A program made the translations under genes and the position numbers. Source: Nansenia antarctica (lineage: Eukaryota > Chordata > Actinopteri > Argentiniformes > Microstomatidae). From it: DNA of 64,000 bases. The DNA is taken from assembly GCA_963989245.1 (NCBI GenBank), contig CAXDII010000319.1:637501-701500 (forward strand). Reading direction: 5' to 3'. How positions within the stretch are numbered: position 1 is the first letter of the stretch; every line of letters begins with the position of its first letter. Of the stretch, positions 40,236 to 54,258 are shown one piece after another. Below the pieces are notes generated by a model. It did no database searches. It was not told the DNA's origin and saw nothing but the letters and a program-made list of their open reading frames with translations.

Positions 40236-43200
40236 GAGATTGTCAAAAGAGACTCCGAAAACGAAACGTTGATCACTTTTGAGCAAAAGGCTGCACACAC
40301 GCAATTCAAGTTGCTCTGATTGGCATTTAGAGTTACATTATAGGAGCATTCAGCAACAAGTCAAAATGTGCTCTAGAAAAGCAGAAAACAACACTGATAG
40401 AACTTGAGAACGAATGCAAAAAACAGTCCACTCTAAGAACAGGCCGCTTGGACACTTTCAGAACAGCTCTGTTAATGACTGAAAACAGCTCTCGAAGAGA
40501 TTGTCAAAAGAGACTCTGAAAACGAAACGTTGATCACTTTTGAGCAAAAGGCTGCACACACGCAATTCAAGTTGCTCTGATTGTCATTTAGAGTTACATT
40601 ATAGGATTATTCAACAACAAGTCAAAATGTGCTCGTGAAAGGCAGAAAACAACACTTTGATAGTTTGATATAACTTGAGAACGAATGCAAAAAACAGTCC
40701 ACTCTAAGAACAGGCCGCTTGGACACTTTCAGAACAGCTCTGTTAATGACTGAAAACAGCTCTCGAAGAGATTGTCAAAAGAGACTCCGAAAACGAAACG
40801 TTGATCACTTTTGAGCAAAAGGCTGCACACACGCAATTCAAGTTGCTCTGATTGTCATTTAGAGTTACATTATAGGAGCATTCAGCAACAAGTCAAAATG
40901 TGCTCGTGAAAGGCAGAAAACAACACTTTGATAGTTTGATATAACTTGAGAACGAATGCAAAAAACAGTCCACTCTAAGAACAGGCCGCTTGGACACTTT
41001 CAGAACAGCTCTGTTAATGACTGAAAACAGCTCTCGAAGAGATTGTCAAAAGAGACTCCGAAAACGAAACGTTGATCACTTTTGAGCAAAAGGCTGCACA
41101 CACGCAATTCAAGTTGCTCTGATTGTCATTTAGAGTTACATTATAGGATTATTCAACAACAAGTCAAAATGTGCTCGTGAAAGGCAGAAAACAACACTTT
41201 GATAGTTTGATATAACTTGAGAACGAATGCAAAAAACAGTCCACTCTAAGAACAGGCCGCTTGGACACTTTCAGAACAGCTCTGTTAATGACTGAAAACA
41301 GCTCTCGAAGAGATTGTCAAAAGAGACTCTGAAAACGAAACGTTGATCACTTTTGAGCAAAAGGCTGCACACACGCAATTCAAGTTGCTCTGATTGTCAT
41401 TTAGAGTTACATTATAGGATTATTCAACAACAAGTCAAAATGTGCTCGTGAAAGGCAGAAAACAACACTTTGATAGTTTGATATAACTTGAGAACGAATG
41501 CAAAAAACAGTCCACTCTAAGAACAGGCCGCTTGGACACTTTCAGAACAGCTCTGTTAATGACTGAAAACAGCTCTCGAAGAGATTGTCAAAAGAGACTC
41601 CGAAAACGAAACGTTTATCACTTTTGAGCAAAAGGCTGCACACACGCAATTCAAGTTGCTCTGATTGTCATTTAGAGTTACATTATAGGATTATTCAACA
41701 ACAAGTCAAAATGTGCTCGTGAAAGGCAGAAAACAACACTTTGATAGTTTGATATAACTTGAGAACGAATGCAAAAAACAGTCCACTCTAAGAACAGGCC
41801 GCTTGGACACTTTCAGAACAGCTATGTTAATGACTGAAAACAGCTCTCGAAGAGATTGTCAAAAGAGACTCTGAAAACGAAACGTTGATCACTTTTGAGC
41901 AAAAGGCTGCACACACGTAATTCAAGTTGCTCTGATTGTCATTTAGAGTTACATTATAGGATTATTCAACAACAAGTCAAAATGTGCTCGTGAAAGGCAG
42001 AAAACAACACTTTGATAGTTTGATATAACTTGAGAACGAATGCAAAAAACAGTCCACTCTAAGAACAGGCCGCTTGGACACTTTCAGAACAGCTCTGTTA
42101 ATGACTGAAAACAGCTCTCGAAGAGATTGTCAAAAGAGACTCCGAAAACGAAACGTTGATCACTTTTGAGCAAAAGGCTGCACACACGCAATTCAAGTTG
42201 CTCTGATTGTCATTTAGAGTTACATTATAGGATTATTCAACAACAAGTCAAAATGTGCTCGTGAAAGGCAGAAAACAACACTTTGATAGTTTGATATAAC
42301 TTGAGAACGAATGCAAAAAACAGTCCACTCTAAGAACAGGCCGCTTGGACACTTTCAGAACAGCTCTGTTAATGACTGAAAACAGCTCTCGAAGAGATTG
42401 TCAAAAGAGACTCCGAAAACGAAACGTTGATCACTTTTGAGCAAAAGGCTGCACACACGCAATTCAAGTTGCTCTGATTGTCATTTAGAGTTACATTATA
42501 GGATTATTCAACAACAAGTCAAAATGTGCTCGTGAAAGGCAGAAAACAACACTTTGATAGTTTGATATAACTTGAGAACGAATGCAAAAAACAGTCCACT
42601 CTAAGAACAGGCCGCTTGGACACTTTCAGAACAGCTCTGTTAATGACTGAAAACAGCTCTCGAAGAGATTGTCAAAAGAGACTCTGAAAATGAAACGTTG
42701 ATCACTTTTGAGCAAAAGGCTGCACACACGCAATTCAAGATGCTCTGATTGTCATTTAGAGTTACATTATAGGATTATTCAACAACAAGTCAAAATGTGC
42801 TCGTGAAAGGCAGAAAACAACACTTTGATAGTTTGATATAACTTGAGAACGAATGCAAAAAACAGTCCACTCTAAGAACAGGCCGCTTGGACACTTTCAG
42901 AACAGCTCTGTTAATGACTGAAAACAGCTCTCGAAGAGATTGTCAAAAGAGACTCCGAAAACGAAACATTGATCACTTTTGAGCAAAAGGCTGCACACAC
43001 GCAATTCAAGTTGCTCTGATTGTCATTTAGAGTTACATTATAGGATTATTCAACAACAAGTCAAAATGTGCTCGTGAAAGGCAGAAAACAACACTTTGAT
43101 AGTTTGATATAACTTGAGAACGAATGCAAAAAACAGTCCACTCTAAGAACAGGCCGCTTGGACACTTTCAGAACAGCTCTGTTAATGACTGAAAACAGCT

Positions 43201-43475
43201 CTCGAAGAGATTGTCAAAAGAGACTCCGAAAACGAAACGTTGATCACTTTTGAGCAAAAGGCTGCACACACAATTCAAGTTGCTCTGATTGTCATTTAGA
43301 GTTACATTATAGGATTATTCAACAACAAGTCAAAATGTGCTCGTGAAAGGCAGAAAACAACACTTTGATAGTTTGATATAACTTGAGAACGAATGCAAAA
43401 AACAGTCCACTCTAAGAACAGGCCGCTTGGACACTTTCAGAACAGCTCTGTTAATGACTGAAAACAGCTCTCGAA
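40236..43475. repeat. 12-mer higher-order unit (3,240 bp)
   Basis: The order is B-T-C-A-T-V-T-A-A-M-A-d. It carries the same private markers as copy 2 of the 11-mer (cgtaattc at 41852, aaacattg at 42936). It differs by one extra A monomer (271 bp), which accounts for the whole length difference. The V monomer also has gctatgtt for gctctgtt. Confidence 0.9.
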
Positions 43476-45360
43476 GAGATTGTCAAAAGAGACTCCGAAA
43501 ACGAAACGTTGATCACTTTTGAGCAAAAGGCTGCACACACGCAATTCAAGTTGCTCTGATTGGCATTTAGAGTTACATTATAGGAGCATTCAGCAACAAG
43601 TCAAAATGTGCTCTAGAAAAGCAGAAAACAACACTGATAGAACTTGAGAACGAATGCAAAAAACAGTCCACTCTAAGAACAGGCCGCTTGGACACTTTCA
43701 GAACAGCTCTGTTAATGACTGAAAACAGCTCTCGAAGAGATTGTCAAAAGAGACTCTGAAAACGAAACGTTGATCACTTTTGAGCAAAAGGCTGCACACA
43801 CGCAATTCAAGTTGCTCTGATTGTCATTTAGAGTTACATTATAGGATTATTCAACAACAAGTCAAAATGTGCTCGTGAAAGGCAGAAAACAACACTTTGA
43901 TAGTTTGATATAACTTGAGAACGAATGCAAAAAACAGTCCACTCTAAGAACAGGCCGCTTGGACACTTTCAGAACAGCTCTGTTAATGACTGAAAACAGC
44001 TCTCGAAGAGATTGTCAAAAGAGACTCCGAAAACGAAACGTTGATCACTTTTGAGCAAAAGGCTGCACACACGCAATTCAAGTTGCTCTGATTGTCATTT
44101 AGAGTTACATTATAGGAGCATTCAGCAACAAGTCAAAATGTGCTCGTGAAAGGCAGAAAACAACACTTTGATAGTTTGATATAACTTGAGAACGAATGCA
44201 AAAAACAGTCCACTCTAAGAACAGGCCGCTTGGACACTTTCAGAACAGCTCTGTTAATGACTGAAAACAGCTCTCGAAGAGATTGTCAAAAGAGACTCCG
44301 AAAACGAAACGTTGATCACTTTTGAGCAAAAGGCTGCACACACGCAATTCAAGTTGCTCTGATTGTCATTTAGAGTTACATTATAGGATTATTCAACAAC
44401 AAGTCAAAATGTGCTCGTGAAAGGCAGAAAACAACACTTTGATAGTTTGATATAACTTGAGAACGAATGCAAAAAACAGTCCACTCTAAGAACAGGCCGC
44501 TTGGACACTTTCAGAACAGCTCTGTTAATGACTGAAAACAGCTCTCGAAGAGATTGTCAAAAGAGACTCTGAAAACGAAACGTTGATCACTTTTGAGCAA
44601 AAGGCTGCACACACGCAATTCAAGTTGCTCTGATTGTCATTTAGAGTTACATTATAGGATTATTCAACAACAAGTCAAAATGTGCTCGTGAAAGGCAGAA
44701 AACAACACTTTGATAGTTTGATATAACTTGAGAATGAATGCAAAAAACAGTCCACTCTAAGAACAGGCCGCTTGGACACTTTCAGAACAGCTCTGTTAAT
44801 GACTGAAAACAGCTCTCGAAGAGATTGTCAAAAGAGACTCCGAAAACGAAACGTTGATCACTTTTGAGCAAAAGGCTGCACACACGCAATTCAAGTTGCT
44901 CTGATTGTCATTTAGAGTTACATTATAGGATTATTCAACAACAAGTCAAAATGTGCTCGTGAAAGGCAGAAAACAACACTTTGATAGTTTGATATAACTT
45001 GAGAACGAATGCAAAAAACAGTCCACTCTAAGAACAGGCCGCTTGGACACTTTCAGAACAGCTCTGTTAATGACTGAAAACAGCTCTCGAAGAGATTGTC
45101 AAAAGAGACTCCGAAAACGAAACGTTGATCACTTTTGAGCAAAAGGCTGCACACACAATTCAAGTTGCTCTGATTGTCATTTAGAGTTACATTATAGGAT
45201 TATTCAACAACAAGTCAAAATGTGCTCGTGAAAGGCAGAAAACAACACTTTGATAGTTTGATATAACTTGAGAACGAATGCAAAAAACAGTCCACTCTAA
45301 GAACAGGCCGCTTGGACACTTTCAGAACAGCTCTGTTAATGACTGAAAACAGCTCTCGAA
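43476..45360. repeat. Shortened unit with chimeric monomer: B-T-C-A-T*-A-d
   Basis: Seven monomers (1,885 bp). The fifth (44550) starts like T (ctctg, gttgatc) but has gagaatg at 44735, the marker otherwise seen in a V monomer at 31226. An exchange between adjacent T and V monomers that removed one monomer would give this. The M section is also absent. Confidence 0.85.
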
Positions 45361-47513
45361 GAGATTGTCAAAAGAGACTCCGAAAACGAAACGTTGATCA
45401 CTTTTGAGCAAAAGGCTGCACACACGCAATTCAAGTTGCTCTGATTGGCATTTAGAGTTACATTATAGGAGCATTCAGCAACAAGTCAAAATGTGCTCTA
45501 GAAAAGCAGAAAACAACACTGATAGAACTTGAGAACGAATGCAAAAAACAGTCCACTCTAAGAACAGGCCGCTTGGACACTTTCAGAACAGCTCTGTTAA
45601 TGACTGAAAACAGCTCTCGAAGAGATTGTCAAAAGAGACTCTGAAAACGAAACGTTGATCACTTTTGAGCAAAAGGCTGCACACACGCAATTCAAGTTGC
45701 TCTGATTGTCATTTAGAGTTACATTATAGGATTATTCAACAACAAGTCAAAATGTGCTCGTGAAAGGCAGAAAACAACACTTTGATAGTTTGATATAACT
45801 TGAGAACGAATGCAAAAAACAGTCCACTCTAAGAACAGGCCGCTTGGACACTTTCAGAACAGCTCTGTTAATGACTGAAAACAGCTCTCGAAGAGATTGT
45901 CAAAAGAGACTCCGAAAACGAAACGTTGATCACTTTTGAGCAAAAGGCTGCACACACGCAATTCAAGTTGCTCTGATTGTCATTTAGAGTTACATTATAG
46001 GATTATTCAACAACAAGTCAAAATGTGCTCGTGAAAGGCAGAAAACAACACTTTGATAGTTTGATATAACTTGAGAACGAATGCAAAAAACAGTCCACTC
46101 TAAGAACAGGCCGCTTGGACACTTTCAGAACAGCTCTGTTAATGACTGAAAACAGCTCTCGAAGAGATTGTCAAAAGAGACTCCGAAAACGAAACGTTGA
46201 TCACTTTTGAGCAAAAGGCTGCACACACAATTCAAGTTGCTCTGATTGTCATTTAGAGTTACATTATAGGATTATTCAACAACAAGTCAAAATGTGCTCG
46301 TGAAAGGCAGAAAACAACACTTTGATAGTTTGATATAACTTGAGAACGAATGCAAAAAACACAGTCCACTCTAAGAACAGGCCGCTTGGACACTTTCAGA
46401 ACAGCTCTGTTAATGACTGAAAACAGCTCTCGAAGAGATTGTCAAAAGAGACTCCGAAAACGAAACGTTGATCACTTTTGAGCAAAAGGCTGCACACACG
46501 CAATTCAAGTTGCTCTGATTGTCATTTAGAGTTACATTATAGGATTATTCAACAACAAGTCAAAATGTGCTCGTGAAAGGCAGAAAACAACACTTTGATA
46601 GTTTGATATAACTTGAGAACGAATGCAAAAAACAGTCCACTCTAAGAACAGGCCGCTTGGACACTTTCAGAACAGCTCTGTTAATGACTGAAAACAGCTC
46701 TCGAAGAGATTGTCAAAAGAGACTCCGAAAACGAAACGTTGATCACTTTTGAGCAAAAGGCTGCACACACGCAATTCAAGTTGCTCTGATTGTCATTTAG
46801 AGTTACATTATAGGATTATTCAACAACAAGTCAAAATGTGCTCGTGAAAGGCAGAAAACAACACTTTGATAGTTTGATATAACTTGAGAACGAATGCAAA
46901 AAACAGTCCACTCTAAGAACAGGCCGCTTGGACACTTTCAGAACAGCTCTGTTAATGACTGAAAACAGCTCTCGAAGAGATTGTCAAAAGAGACTCCGAA
47001 AACGAAACGTTGATCACTTTTGAGCAAAAGGCTGCACACACGCAATTCAAGTTGCTCTGATTGTCATTTAGAGTTACATTATAGGATTATTCAACAACAA
47101 GTCAAAATGTGCTCGTGAAAGGCAGAAAACAACACTTTGATAGTTTGATATAACTTGAGAACGAATGCAAAAAACAGTCCACTCTAAGAACAGGCCGCTT
47201 GGACACTTTCAGAACAGCTCTGTTAATGACTGAAAACAGCTCTCGAAGAGATTGTCAAAAGAGACTCCGAAAACGAAACGTTGATCACTTTTGAGCAAAA
47301 GGCTGCACACACAATTCAAGTTGCTCTGATTGTCATTTAGAGTTACATTATAGGATTATTCAACAAGTCAAAATGTGCTCGTGAAAGGCAGAAAACAACA
47401 CTTTGATAGTTTGATATAACTTGAGAACGAATGCAAAAAACAGTCCACTCTAAGAACAGGCCGCTTGGACACTTTCAGAACAGCTCTGTTAATGACTGAA
47501 AACAGCTCTCGAA
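45361..47513. repeat. Right-domain unit: B-T-A-dK-A-A-A-d
   Basis: Eight monomers (2,153 bp), and the first to carry the combined dK monomer (46164). Its last monomer (47248) combines the d deletion with the 3-bp caacaag deletion, giving 266 bp, the shortest after the B class. Confidence 0.87.
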
Positions 47514-49671
47514 GAGATTGTCAAAAGAGACTCCGAAAACGAAACGTTGATCACTTTTGAGCAAAAGGCTGCACACACGCAATTCAAGTTGCTCTGATTG
47601 GCATTTAGAGTTACATTATAGGAGCATTCAGCAACAAGTCAAAATGTGCTCTAGAAAAGCAGAAAACAACACTGATAGAACTTGAGAACGAATGCAAAAA
47701 ACAGTCCACTCTAAGAACAGGCCGCTTGGACACTTTCAGAACAGCTCTGTTAATGACTGAAAACAGCTCTCGAAGAGATTGTCAAAAGAGACTCTGAAAA
47801 CGAAACGTTGATCACTTTTGAGCAAAAGGCTGCACACACGCAATTCAAGTTGCTCTGATTGTCATTTAGAGTTACATTATAGGATTATTCAACAACAAGT
47901 CAAAATGTGCTCGTGAAAGGCAGAAAACAACACTTTGATAGTTTGATATAACTTGAGAACGAATGCAAAAAACAGTCCACTCTAAGAACAGGCCGCTTGG
48001 ACACTTTCAGAACAGCTCTGTTAATGACTGAAAACAGCTCTCGAAGAGATTGTCAAAAGAGACTCCGAAAACGAAACGTTGATCACTTTTGAGCAAAAGG
48101 CTGCACACACGCAATTCAAGTTGCTCTGATTGTCATTTAGAGTTACATTATAGGAGCATTCAGCAACAAGTCAAAATGTGCTCGTGAAAGGCAGAAAACA
48201 ACACTTTGATAGTTTGATATAACTTGAGAACGAATGCAAAAAACAGTCCACTCTAAGAACAGGCCGCTTGGACACTTTCAGAACAGCTCTGTTAATGACT
48301 GAAAACAGCTCTCGAAGAGATTGTCAAAAGAGACTCCGAAAACGAAACGTTGATCACTTTTGAGCAAAAGGCTGCACACACGCAATTCAAGTTGCTCTGA
48401 TTGTCATTTAGAGTTACATTATAGGATTATTCAACAACAAGTCAAAATGTGCTCGTGAAAGGCAGAAAACAGCACTTTGATAGTTTGATATAACTTGAGA
48501 ACGAATGCAAAAAACAGTCCACTCTAAGAACAGGCCGCTTGGACACTTTCAGAACAGCTCTGTTAATGACTGAAAACAGCTCTCGAAGAGATTGTCAAAA
48601 GAGACTCTGAAAACGAAACGTTGATCACTTTTGAGCAAAAGGCTGCACACACGCAATTCAAGTTGCTCTGATTGTCATTTAGAGTTACATTATAGGATTA
48701 TTCAACAACAAGTCAAAATGTGCTCGTGAAAGGCAGAAAACAACACTTTGATAGTTTGATATAACTTGAGAACGAATGCAAAAAACAGTCCACTCTAAGA
48801 ACAGGCCGCTTGGACACTTTCAGAACAGCTCTGTTAATGACTGAAAACAGCTCTCGAAGAGATTGTCAAAAGAGACTCCGAAAACGAAACGTTGATCACT
48901 TTTGAGCAAAAGGCTGCACACACGCAATTCAAGTTGCTCTGATTGTCATTTAGAGTTACATTATAGGATTATTCAACAACAAGTCAAAATGTGCTCGTGA
49001 AAGGCAGAAAACAACACTTTGATAGTTTGATATAACTTGAGAACGAATGCAAAAAACAGTCCACTCTAAGAACAGGCCGCTTGGACACTTTCAGAACAGC
49101 TCTGTTAATGACTGAAAACAGCTCTCGAAGAGATTGTCAAAAGAGACTCCGAAAACGAAACGTTGATCACTTTTGAGCAAAAGGCTGCACACACGCAATT
49201 CAAGTTGCTCTGATTGTCATTTAGAGTTACATTATAGGATTATTCAACAACAAGTCAAAATGTGCTCGTGAAAGGCAGAAAACAACACTTTGATAGTTTG
49301 ATATAACTTGAGAACGAATGCAAAAAACAGTCCACTCTAAGAACAGGCCGCTTGGACACTTTCAGAACAGCTCTGTTAATGACTGAAAACAGCTCTCGAA
49401 GAGATTGTCAAAAGAGACTCCGAAAACGAAACGTTGATCACTTTTGAGCAAAAGGCTGCACACACGCAATTCAAGTTGCTCTGATTGTCATTTAGAGTTA
49501 CATTATAGGATTATTCAACAACAAGTCAAAATGTGCTCGTGAAAGGCAGAAAACAACACTTTGATAGTTTGATATAACTTGAGAACGAATGCAAAAAACA
49601 GTCCACTCTAAGAACAGGCCGCTTGGACACTTTCAGAACAGCTCTGTTAATGACTGAAAACAGCTCTCGAA
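47514..49671. repeat. Octamer higher-order repeat B-T-C-A-T-A-A-A, copy 1
   Basis: 2,158 bp. The fourth monomer carries aacagcact for aacaacact (G at 48472), a private variant shared with the octamer at 54259. V and M are absent. Confidence 0.9.
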
Positions 49672-51558
49672 GAGATTGTCAAAAGAGACTCCGAAAACGA
49701 AACGTTGATCACTTTTGAGCAAAAGGCTGCACACACGCAATTCAAGTTGCTCTGATTGGCATTTAGAGTTACATTATAGGAGCATTCAGCAACAAGTCAA
49801 AATGTGCTCTAGAAAAGCAGAAAACAACACTGATAGAACTTGAGAACGAATGCAAAAAACAGTCCACTCTAAGAACAGGCCGCTTGGACACTTTCAGAAC
49901 AGCTCTGTTAATGACTGAAAACAGCTCTCGAAGAGATTGTCAAAAGAGACTCTGAAAACGAAACGTTGATCACTTTTGAGCAAAAGGCTGCACACACGCA
50001 ATTCAAGTTGCTCTGATTGTCATTTAGAGTTACATTATAGGATTATTCAACAACAAGTCAAAATGTGCTCGTGAAAGGCAGAAAACAACACTTTGATAGT
50101 TTGATATAACTTGAGAACGAATGCAAAAAACAGTCCACTCTAAGAACAGGCCGCTTGGACACTTTCAGAACAGCTCTGTTAATGACTGAAAACAGCTCTC
50201 GAAGAGATTGTCAAAAGAGACTCCGAAAACGAAACGTTGATCACTTTTGAGCAAAAGGCTGCACACACGCAATTCAAGTTGCTCTGATTGTCATTTAGAG
50301 TTACATTATAGGATTATTCAACAACAAGTCAAAATGTGCTCGTGAAAGGCAGAAAACAACACTTTGATAGTTTGATATAACTTGAGAACGAATGCAAAAA
50401 ACAGTCCACTCTAAGAACAGGCCGCTTGGACACTTTCAGAACAGCTCTGTTAATGACTGAAAACAGCTCTCGAAGAGATTGTCAAAAGAGACTCCGAAAA
50501 CGAAACGTTGATCACTTTTGAGCAAAAGGCTGCACACACGCAATTCAAGTTGCTCTGATTGTCATTTAGAGTTACATTATAGGATTATTCAACAACAAGT
50601 CAAAATGTGCTCGTGAAAGGCAGAAAACAACACTTTGATAGTTTGATATAACTTGAGAACGAATGCAAAAAACAGTCCACTCTAAGAACAGGCCGCTTGG
50701 ACACTTTCAGAACAGCTCTGTTAATGACTGAAAACAGCTCTCGAAGAGATTGTCAAAAGAGACTCCGAAAACGAAACGTTGATCACTTTTGAGCAAAAGG
50801 CTGCACACACAATTCAAGTTGCTCTGATTGTCATTTAGAGTTACATTATAGGATTATTCAACAACAAGTCAAAATGTGCTCGTGAAAGGCAGAAAACAAC
50901 ACTTTGATAGTTTGATATAACTTGAGAACGAATGCAAAAAACACAGTCCACTCTAAGAACAGGCCGCTTGGACACTTTCAGAACAGCTCTGTTAATGACT
51001 GAAAACAGCTCTCGAAGAGATTGTCAAAAGAGACTCCGAAAACGAAACGTTGATCACTTTTGAGCAAAAGGCTGCACACACGCAATTCAAGTTGCTCTGA
51101 TTGTCATTTAGAGTTACATTATAGGATTATTCAACAACAAGTCAAAATGTGCTCGTGAAAGGCAGAAAACAACACTTTGATAGTTTGATATAACTTGAGA
51201 ACGAATGCAAAAAACAGTCCACTCTAAGAACAGGCCGCTTGGACACTTTCAGAACAGCTCTGTTAATGACTGAAAACAGCTCTCGAAGAGATTGTCAAAA
51301 GAGACTCCGAAAACGAAACGTTGGTCACTTTTGAGCAAAAGGCTGCACACACGCAATTCAAGTTGCTCTGATTGTCATTTAGAGTTACATTATAGGATTA
51401 TTCAACAACAAGTCAAAATGTGCTCGTGAAAGGCAGAAAACAACACTTTGATAGTTTGATATAACTTGAGAACGAATGCAAAAAACAGTCCACTCTAAGA
51501 ACAGGCCGCTTGGACACTTTCAGAACAGCTCTGTTAATGACTGAAAACAGCTCTCGAA
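49672..51558. repeat. Right-domain unit: B-T-A-A-dK-A-G
   Basis: Seven monomers (1,887 bp). The first six are paralogous to 56417-58032 at an offset of 6,745 bp. The seventh is G here and M there, which marks the end of the duplication. The dK-A-G order recurs at 59659-60471. Confidence 0.88.
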
Positions 51559-54258
51559 GAGATTGTCAAAAGAGACTCCGAAAACGAAACGTTGATCACT
51601 TTTGAGCAAAAGGCTGCACACACGCAATTCAAGTTGCTCTGATTGGCATTTAGAGTTACATTATAGGAGCATTCAGCAACAAGTCAAAATGTGCTCTAGA
51701 AAAGCAGAAAACAACACTGATAGAACTTGAGAACGAATGCAAAAAACAGTCCACTCTAAGAACAGGCCGCTTGGACACTTTCAGAACAGCTCTGTTAATG
51801 ACTGAAAACAGCTCTCGAAGAGATTGTCAAAAGAGACTCTGAAAACGAAACGTTGATCACTTTTGAGCAAAAGGCTGCACACACGCAATTCAAGTTGCTC
51901 TGATTGTCATTTAGAGTTACATTATAGGATTATTCAACAACAAGTCAAAATGTGCTCGTGAAAGGCAGAAAACAACACTTTGATAGTTTGATATAACTTG
52001 AGAACGAATGCAAAAAACAGTCCACTCTAAGAACAGGCCGCTTGGACACTTTCAGAACAGCTCTGTTAATGACTGAAAACAGCTCTCGAAGAGATTGTCA
52101 AAAGAGACTCCGAAAACTAAACGTTGATCACTTTTGAGCAAAAGGCTGCACACACGCAATTCAAGTTGCTCTGATTGTCATTTAGAGTTACATTATAGGA
52201 TTATTCAACAACAAGTCAAAATGTGCTCGTGAAAGGCAGAAAACAACACTTTGATAGTTTGATATAACTTGAGAACGAATGCAAAAAACAGTCCACTCTA
52301 AGAACAGGCCGCTTGGACACTTTCAGAACAGCTCTGTTAATGACTGAAAACAGCTCTCGAAGAGATTGTCAAAAGAGACTCCGAAAACGAAACGTTGATC
52401 ACTTTTGAGCAAAAGGCTGCACACACAATTCAAGTTGCTCTGATTGTCATTTAGAGTTACATTATAGGATTATTCAACAACAAGTCAAAATGTGCTCGTG
52501 AAAGGCAGAAAACAACACTTTGATAGTTTGATATAACTTGAGAACGAATGCAAAAAACACAGTCCACTCTAAGAACAGGCCGCTTGGACACTTTCAGAAC
52601 AGCTCTGTTAATGACTGAAAACAGCTCTCGAAGAGATTGTCAAAAGAGACTCCGAAAACGAAACGTTGATCACTTTTGAGCAAAAGGCTGCACACACGCA
52701 ATTCAAGTTGCTCTGATTGTCATTTAGAGTTACATTATAGGATTATTCAACAACAAGTCAAAATGTGCTCGTGAAAGGCAGAAAACAACACTTTGATAGT
52801 TTGATATAACTTGAGAACGAATGCAAAAAACAGTCCACTCTAAGAACAGGCCGCTTGGACATTTTCAGAACAGCTCTGTTAATGACTGAAAACAGCTCTC
52901 GAAGAGGTTGTCAAAAGAGACTCTGAAAACGAAACGTTGATCACTTTTGAGCAAAAGGCTGCACACACGCAATTCAAGTTGCTCTGATTGTCATTTAGAG
53001 TTACATTATAGGATTATTCAACAACAAGTCAAAATGTGCTCGTGAAAGGCAGAAAACAACACTTTGATAGTTTGATATAACTTGAGAACGAATGCAAAAA
53101 ACACAGTCCACTCTAAGAACAGGCCGCTTGGACACTTTCAGAACAGCTCTGTTAATGACTGAAAACAGCTCTCGAAGAGATTGTCAAAAGAGACTCCGAA
53201 AACGAAACGTTGATCACTTTTGAGCAAAAGGCTGCACACACGCAATTCAAGTTGCTCTGATTGTCATTTAGAGTTACATTATAGGATTATTCAACAACAA
53301 GTCAAAATGTGCTCGTGAAAGGCAGAAAACAACACTTTGATAGTTTGATATAACTTGAGAACGAATGCAAAAAACAGTCCACTCTAAGAACAGGCCGCTT
53401 GGACACTTTCAGAACAGCTCTGTTAATGACTGAAAACAGCTCTCGAAGAGATTGTCAAAAGAGACTCCGAAAACGAAACGTTGATCACTTTTGAGCAAAA
53501 GGCTGCACACACGCAATTCAAGTTGCTCTGATTGTCATTTAGAGTTACATTATAGGATTATTCAACAACAAGTCAAAATGTGCTCGTGAAAGGCAGAAAA
53601 CAACACTTTGATAGTTTGATATAACTTGAGAACGAATGCAAAAAACAGTCCACTCTAAGAACAGGCCGCTTGGACACTTTCAGAACAGCTCTGTTAATGA
53701 CTGAAAACAGCTCTCGAAGAGATTGTCAAAAGAGACTCCGAAAACGAAACGTTGATCACTTTTGAGCAAAAGGCTGCACACACGCAATTCAAGTTGCTCT
53801 GATTGTCATTTAGAGTTACATTATAGGATTATTCAACAACAAGTCAAAATGTGCTCGTGAAAGGCAGAAAACAACACTTTGATAGTTTGATATAACTTGA
53901 GAACGAATGCAAAAAACAGTCCACTCTAAGAACAGGCCGCTTGGACACTTTCAGAACAGCTCTGTTAATGACTGAAAACAGCTCTCGAAGAGATTGTCAA
54001 AAGAGACTCCGAAAACGAAACGTTGATCACTTTTGAGCAAAAGGCTGCACACACAATTCAAGTTGCTCTGATTGTCATTTAGAGTTACATTATAGGATTA
54101 TTCAACAACAAGTCAAAATGTGCTCGTGAAAGGCAGAAAACAACACTTTGATAGTTTGATATAACTTGAGAACGAATGCAAAAAACAGTCCACTCTAAGA
54201 ACAGGCCGCTTGGACACTTTCAGAACAGCTCTGTTAATGACTGAAAACAGCTCTCGAA
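51559..54258. repeat. Right-domain unit: B-T-A-dK-A-(T+K)-A-A-A-d
   Basis: Ten monomers (2,700 bp) with several private changes: aaaactaaacg at 52091, ggacattttc at 52633 (also seen at 813 and 2436), and gaggttgtc for gagattgtc at 52904. The monomer at 52904 uniquely combines T21 with the K insertion. Confidence 0.87.
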
